Source: an uncultured Prevotella sp.
GTDB taxonomy: Bacteria; Bacteroidota; Bacteroidia; Bacteroidales; Bacteroidaceae
Reading direction: 5' to 3'
NCBI GenBank assembly: GCA_900553155.1
Contig: USCM01000073.1
Coordinates: 1-8,296, forward strand
DNA length: 8,296 bases
The stretch's first letter is position 1. Each line of letters starts with the position of its first letter. The notes under the pieces are model-generated. The model worked only from the letters and a program-made list of their open reading frames with translations. It made no database searches and had not been told where the DNA came from. This document shows positions 5,775 to 8,296 of this stretch, in pieces. A program made the position numbers and the translations under genes.

Positions 5775-6527
5775 ATGGCAAATATATCATTCACACTGAA
5801 ATATTGGCGTCAGAACGGTCCTAAGGATAAGGGCCACTTCGACACACGCGAGATGAAGGACATCCCTACGGATACCTCATTCCTTGAGATGCTCGACATC
5901 CTTAACGAGCAGCTCATCGAGGAAGGCAACGAGCCTTTCGTTTTCGACCACGACTGCCGCGAGGGTATCTGCGGTATGTGCTCACTCTACATCAATGGTC
6001 ATCCCCACGGACCAAACCAGGGTGCCACAACCTGCCAGCTCTACATGCGTAAGTTCAACGACGGCGACGTTATCACAGTTGAGCCTTGGCGTTCGGCTGC
6101 TTTCCCTGTAATCAAGGACTGTATGGTAGACCGTACAGCTTTCGACAAGATTATGCAGGCAGGTGGCTACGTAAGCGTTCGTACTGGTCAGCCTCAGGAT
6201 GCCAACGCTATCCTTATCCCTAAGGAAGATGCCGACGAGGCTATGGACTGCGCTACATGTATCGGTTGCGGTTGCTGCGTAGCTGCATGTAAGAACGGTT
6301 CTGCCATGCTCTTCGTAAGCTCTAAGGTTAGCCAGCTCGCTCTCCTTCCTCAGGGTCGCCCAGAGGCAGCTAAGCGTGCAAAGGCTATGATCGCCAAGAT
6401 GGAGGAGCTCGGTTTCGGTAACTGCACCAACACTCGCGCTTGCGAGGCAGAGTGTCCGAAGAACGAGTCTATCGCCAACATCGCTCGCCTCAACCGCGAG
6501 TTCATCAAGGCTAAGCTTGCCGACTAA
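5775..6527 (+). CDS. frdB: Fumarate reductase/succinate dehydrogenase iron-sulfur subunit
   Basis: A 250-residue electron-transfer subunit linking the FAD of FrdA to the haems of FrdC. The N-terminal ferredoxin domain holds the [2Fe-2S] ligands C61, C66, C69 (CREGICGMC) and C87. In the C-terminal domain CIGCGCCVAAC (162-172) supplies C162, C165 and C168, which with C227 (ECPK) bind [4Fe-4S]. C172, C217 and C223 bind [3Fe-4S]. These assignments follow the spacing of the Wolinella protein (151/154/157/218 and 161/208/214). The gap to the fourth [2Fe-2S] cysteine is 18 residues instead of 12, an insertion containing GHPHGPNQG. Two extra cysteines, C159 and C167, lie in the second cluster region; the C167 position is also a cysteine in Wolinella. 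It ends the operon, and a strong terminator lies about 75 nt downstream. Confidence 0.97.
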   Translation: MANISFTLKYWRQNGPKDKGHFDTREMKDIPTDTSFLEMLDILNEQLIEEGNEPFVFDHDCREGICGMCSLYINGHPHGPNQGATTCQLYMRKFNDGDVITVEPWRSAAFPVIKDCMVDRTAFDKIMQAGGYVSVRTGQPQDANAILIPKEDADEAMDCATCIGCGCCVAACKNGSAMLFVSSKVSQLALLPQGRPEAAKRAKAMIAKMEELGFGNCTNTRACEAECPKNESIANIARLNREFIKAKLAD

Positions 6528-6544
6528 TCAACAGCTCTTAGGTA

Positions 6545-6589
6545 ACGGCTTCTAAGCCGTAGCCATGCTGTGCGACTAATAATAAGTCG
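6545..6589 (+). repeat. Two small hairpins in the frdB 3' untranslated region
   Basis: ACGGCT at 6545-6550 and AGCCGT at 6555-6560 form a 6-bp stem with loop TCTA. CGACT at 6573-6577 and AGTCG at 6585-6589 form a 5-bp stem with loop AATAATA. Neither has a U-run after it. They lie between the frdB stop and the intrinsic terminator, and could slow 3'-to-5' decay of the operon mRNA. That role is inference. Confidence 0.45.
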
Positions 6590-6599
6590 ATAAAACTTC

Positions 6600-6650
6600 A
6601 AGGCGGATGCGTACCACTTCTATGTGTTGCGCATCCGCTTTTCCTTTTTA
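6600..6650 (+). terminator. Strong intrinsic terminator of frdCAB
   Basis: GCGGATGCG at 6603-6611 pairs perfectly with CGCATCCGC at 6630-6638. The stem extends outward through a G-T pair and two A-T pairs (6600-6602 with 6639-6641). The 18-nt loop can form a small inner CAC/GTG pairing. A pyrimidine tract, mostly T, follows directly at 6639-6649. The adjacent A-run before the stem is weak, so it probably works mainly in the plus direction. Confidence 0.93.
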
Positions 6651-6713
6651 TATATATGCGTTCCATATATTTATATGCTGTTCTTTTCTTATCTGTAAAT
6701 ACTTTTTATGTTT

Positions 6714-6754
6714 TTTGCAACAGGGTTGCACTTCTTATTTCTTATCTTTGCAAC
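6714..6754 (+). promoter_or_regulatory. Candidate operator: three TTGCAAC half-sites around the efflux promoter
   Basis: TGCAAC (6716-6721) and GTTGCA (6725-6730) form a perfect inverted repeat with a 3-nt spacer. The octamer TTTGCAAC at 6714-6721 recurs at 6747-6754, exactly 33 bp further on, about three helical turns. The second copy overlaps the end of the -7 box and the start-site region, and the first copy contains a TTTG that could act as an upstream box. The pattern suggests a dimeric repressor or activator, plausibly metal-responsive given the genes it precedes. No regulator gene is visible. Confidence 0.5.
6743..6750 (+). promoter_or_regulatory. Probable -7 element of the metal-efflux operon promoter
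   Basis: TATCTTTG fits the Bacteroidetes -7 consensus TAnnTTTG. Transcription would start near 6756-6758, giving a short AT-rich leader before the ATG at 6793. The nearest TTTG upstream (6714-6717) is 25 nt away rather than 19-21. A non-ideal spacer is common in activator-dependent promoters. The AT-rich stretch at 6650-6680 lies further upstream. Confidence 0.55.
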
Positions 6755-6792
6755 TGATTTTTATTTGCTTAATAATAAACACTTAATAAAGT

Positions 6793-7953
6793 ATGCTAAG
6801 ACGAATATCTTATTACTTGTTATCATTAGTCTTCGTGGCGGGAATGGTCGCTTGCGGAGGCAAGTCGCATGACCATCTCGACCACGATGCCGAGGATGCA
6901 GGCCATGGTGCCAAAGGAGCGCATGCCGACGAGATAATACTCTCGGTAGAGAAAGCACGCGCCGCCGGCGTTAAGGTAGAAGAGATAAAGCCCGGAATGT
7001 TTCATGGTGTGATACATACCAGTGGCAAGGTGATGTCGGCATCGTGCGACGAGACAGCCGTTGTTGCCACCATTAGCGGCCGTGTGCAGTATAAAAACCA
7101 CGTTAGCGAGGGCCTTAAGGTAGCTGCCGGAACAACGCTCTTCTCTATCACATCAGCCGGTATGCAGATGGCAGACGGCGACCCCGTGCAGCGTGCACGC
7201 ATCGACTACGAACGTGCCGAGCGCGACTACACCCGTGCCAAGATACTTATCAAGGACAAGATAATAAGCGAGAAGGATCTTGCTGTGGCTAAAGCCGAGT
7301 ATGAGGCAGCCAAGCTTACCTATACCAGTATGCAGCGTACACGTAGTGCTGGTGGTGTGGCGGTAACCGCTCCACGCGGAGGCTACGTAAAGCAGTGTAT
7401 GGTAAATGGTGGCGACTATGTGGAGGCAGGTCAGACCCTCGCCGTCATCACACAGAACAAGCATCTGTATCTGCGTGCCGAGATACCCGAACGCCACTTC
7501 AACGAGCTTAACAAGATACGCTGTGCCAAGTTCCGCACCAGCTACAGCAAGCGTCTATACGACATCACCGACATGGGCGGACATATCCAGTCGTATGGCC
7601 GTTCGGCAGAGGTAAACAACTCGTACATACCCGTTATATTCGAGTTTAACAACACTGGCGACGTAGTGCAAGGCTCGTATGCCGAGATATATCTCATCAC
7701 TCAGGATCGTCCTAACGTTATAAGCCTACCGCTTACAGCCCTAACCGAGGAGCAGGGCATCCACTTTGTGTACATTCAGGTGGACGCTGAGGGCTACCGC
7801 AAGCAGGAGGTGACGCTTGGCGAGAGCGACGGCGAGCGTGTGGAGATACTTTCGGGAGTGAAGAAAGGCGACCGCGTTGTCACGAAGGGTGCTGTTCAAG
7901 TAAGATTAGCCTCGGCTGCAAATGCCATCCCGGCGCATAACCATAATCATTAA
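6793..7953 (+). CDS. Periplasmic adaptor (membrane fusion) lipoprotein of an RND metal-efflux pump, CzcB/CusB-like
   Basis: The 386-residue adaptor should bridge an inner-membrane RND pump and an outer-membrane channel. Residues 1-21 form a lipoprotein signal ending in the lipobox MVAC, with C21 the lipidated cysteine. A His/Asp-rich segment follows (H26, H28, H31, H38, H44) and the protein ends in HNHNH (H382, H384, H386), both suited to metal binding. The order is the usual one: first half of the barrel-sandwich (lipoyl-like) domain at about 87-119, alpha-hairpin coiled coil at about 130-183 (RARIDYERAERDYTRAK), second lipoyl half at about 187-220 (TAPRGGYVKQCMVNGGDYV), then beta-barrel and membrane-proximal domains. 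The pump gene follows 5 nt later. Substrate metal (zinc, cobalt, cadmium, copper or silver) cannot be told from sequence alone, so no symbol is given. Confidence 0.9.
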   Translation: MLRRISYYLLSLVFVAGMVACGGKSHDHLDHDAEDAGHGAKGAHADEIILSVEKARAAGVKVEEIKPGMFHGVIHTSGKVMSASCDETAVVATISGRVQYKNHVSEGLKVAAGTTLFSITSAGMQMADGDPVQRARIDYERAERDYTRAKILIKDKIISEKDLAVAKAEYEAAKLTYTSMQRTRSAGGVAVTAPRGGYVKQCMVNGGDYVEAGQTLAVITQNKHLYLRAEIPERHFNELNKIRCAKFRTSYSKRLYDITDMGGHIQSYGRSAEVNNSYIPVIFEFNNTGDVVQGSYAEIYLITQDRPNVISLPLTALTEEQGIHFVYIQVDAEGYRKQEVTLGESDGERVEILSGVKKGDRVVTKGAVQVRLASAANAIPAHNHNH

Positions 7954-7958
7954 AATCT

Positions 7959-8296
7959 ATGCTGAATAAGATAATACGCTTCTCGCTCGAGAACAGAATC
8001 CTTGTGTTGGTGGCGTCGGTGCTGCTTGTCATTGCCGGCTTATACTCCACCAGCAAGACCGATGTCGACGTCTTTCCCGACCTCAATGCGCCTACCGTAG
8101 TGATAATGACCGAAGCCGGTGGCATGGCAACCGAGGAGGTGGAGCAACTCGTAACCTTCCCTATAGAGACCGCGGTAAACGGCAGTACTGGTGTGCGTCG
8201 AGTGCGCTCTCAGTCTACCAACGGCTTCTCCGTAGTGTGGGTAGAGTTTGATTGGGGTACCGACATCTATCTCGACCGGCAGATAGTAAGCGAGAA
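7959..8296 (+). CDS. RND heavy-metal efflux pump, CzcA/CusA family, N-terminal part (cut by window edge)
   Basis: The frame opens at ATG 7959, five nt after the adaptor stop, and stays open to the window end (112 codons). It starts MLNKIIRFSLENRILVLVAS, followed by transmembrane helix 1 at about residues 12-30. It then enters the periplasmic porter domain with DVDVFPDLNAPTVVIMTEAGG, EVEQLVTFPIETAVNG and EFDWGTDIYLDRQIV. These match the HME-RND pattern seen in CzcA and CusA (PxDAxPDxxxxxVxIxTxxPG, TYPxE, FxDGTDxYxAR). As a proton-driven inner-membrane antiporter it would export metal ions with the upstream adaptor. The diagnostic transmembrane charged residues and methionine or acidic metal sites lie outside the window, so the substrate cannot be judged. 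Confidence 0.9.
   Translation, partial: MLNKIIRFSLENRILVLVASVLLVIAGLYSTSKTDVDVFPDLNAPTVVIMTEAGGMATEEVEQLVTFPIETAVNGSTGVRRVRSQSTNGFSVVWVEFDWGTDIYLDRQIVSE

Noticed and set aside
6533..6565. Resemblance to a tRNA-Arg (TCT) anticodon arm, with GGTAACGGCTTCTAAGCCGT
   Set aside because: The palindrome is centred between two bases, so it cannot give the required 7-nt anticodon loop with a 5-bp stem. No acceptor stem, T-arm or CCA end can be fitted around it.
6651..6680. The AT-rich TATATATGC repeats as an attachment site or origin element
   Set aside because: Two TATATGC copies in a run of A/T carry little information, and no integrase, tRNA or DnaA-box cluster accompanies them.

Overview
The window looks like chromosomal DNA from an anaerobic member of the Bacteroidales, most likely Prevotella-like. 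The reasons are: AT-rich gene leaders without Shine-Dalgarno motifs; promoters of the Bacteroidetes primary-sigma type (TTTG, about 19 nt, TAnnTTTG); a three-subunit type-B fumarate reductase/succinate dehydrogenase in the order cytochrome b, flavoprotein, iron-sulfur protein; and a mnmG-apt-uvrC order. The genus assignment is inference, because no 16S rRNA or other taxonomic marker is present.

Left part (1-2732, minus strand): mnmG (tRNA U34 modification), apt (adenine salvage) and the first 24 codons of uvrC (nucleotide excision repair) run leftwards in that order. Two identical 16-bp sites matching the ParB-binding centromere sequence parS lie in the two gaps of this group. One abuts the mnmG stop codon. 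The other lies in the 206-bp apt-uvrC gap and is the exact centre of a larger inverted repeat. This is the most interesting signal in the window, and suggests the locus takes part in chromosome segregation, perhaps near the replication origin.

Middle part (2733-6650, plus strand): a divergent intergenic region holds a well-formed Bacteroidetes promoter. It is followed by a leader of roughly 190 nt with several hairpins and a possible 47-codon leader ORF that overlaps the frdC start. Then come frdC, frdA and frdB, which together make the membrane-bound, two-haem quinol:fumarate reductase used by these anaerobes to make succinate. The operon ends in a strong intrinsic terminator.

Right part (6651-8296, plus strand): a new transcription unit begins with a promoter region carrying three copies of a TTGCAAC half-site. 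It encodes a His-rich periplasmic lipoprotein adaptor and the start of a CzcA/CusA-type RND pump, so it is probably a heavy-metal efflux system cut by the window edge.

I found no CRISPR array, IS element, phage gene, rRNA or complete tRNA. Apart from the non-coding elements noted, the genes are ordinary core metabolism and housekeeping.
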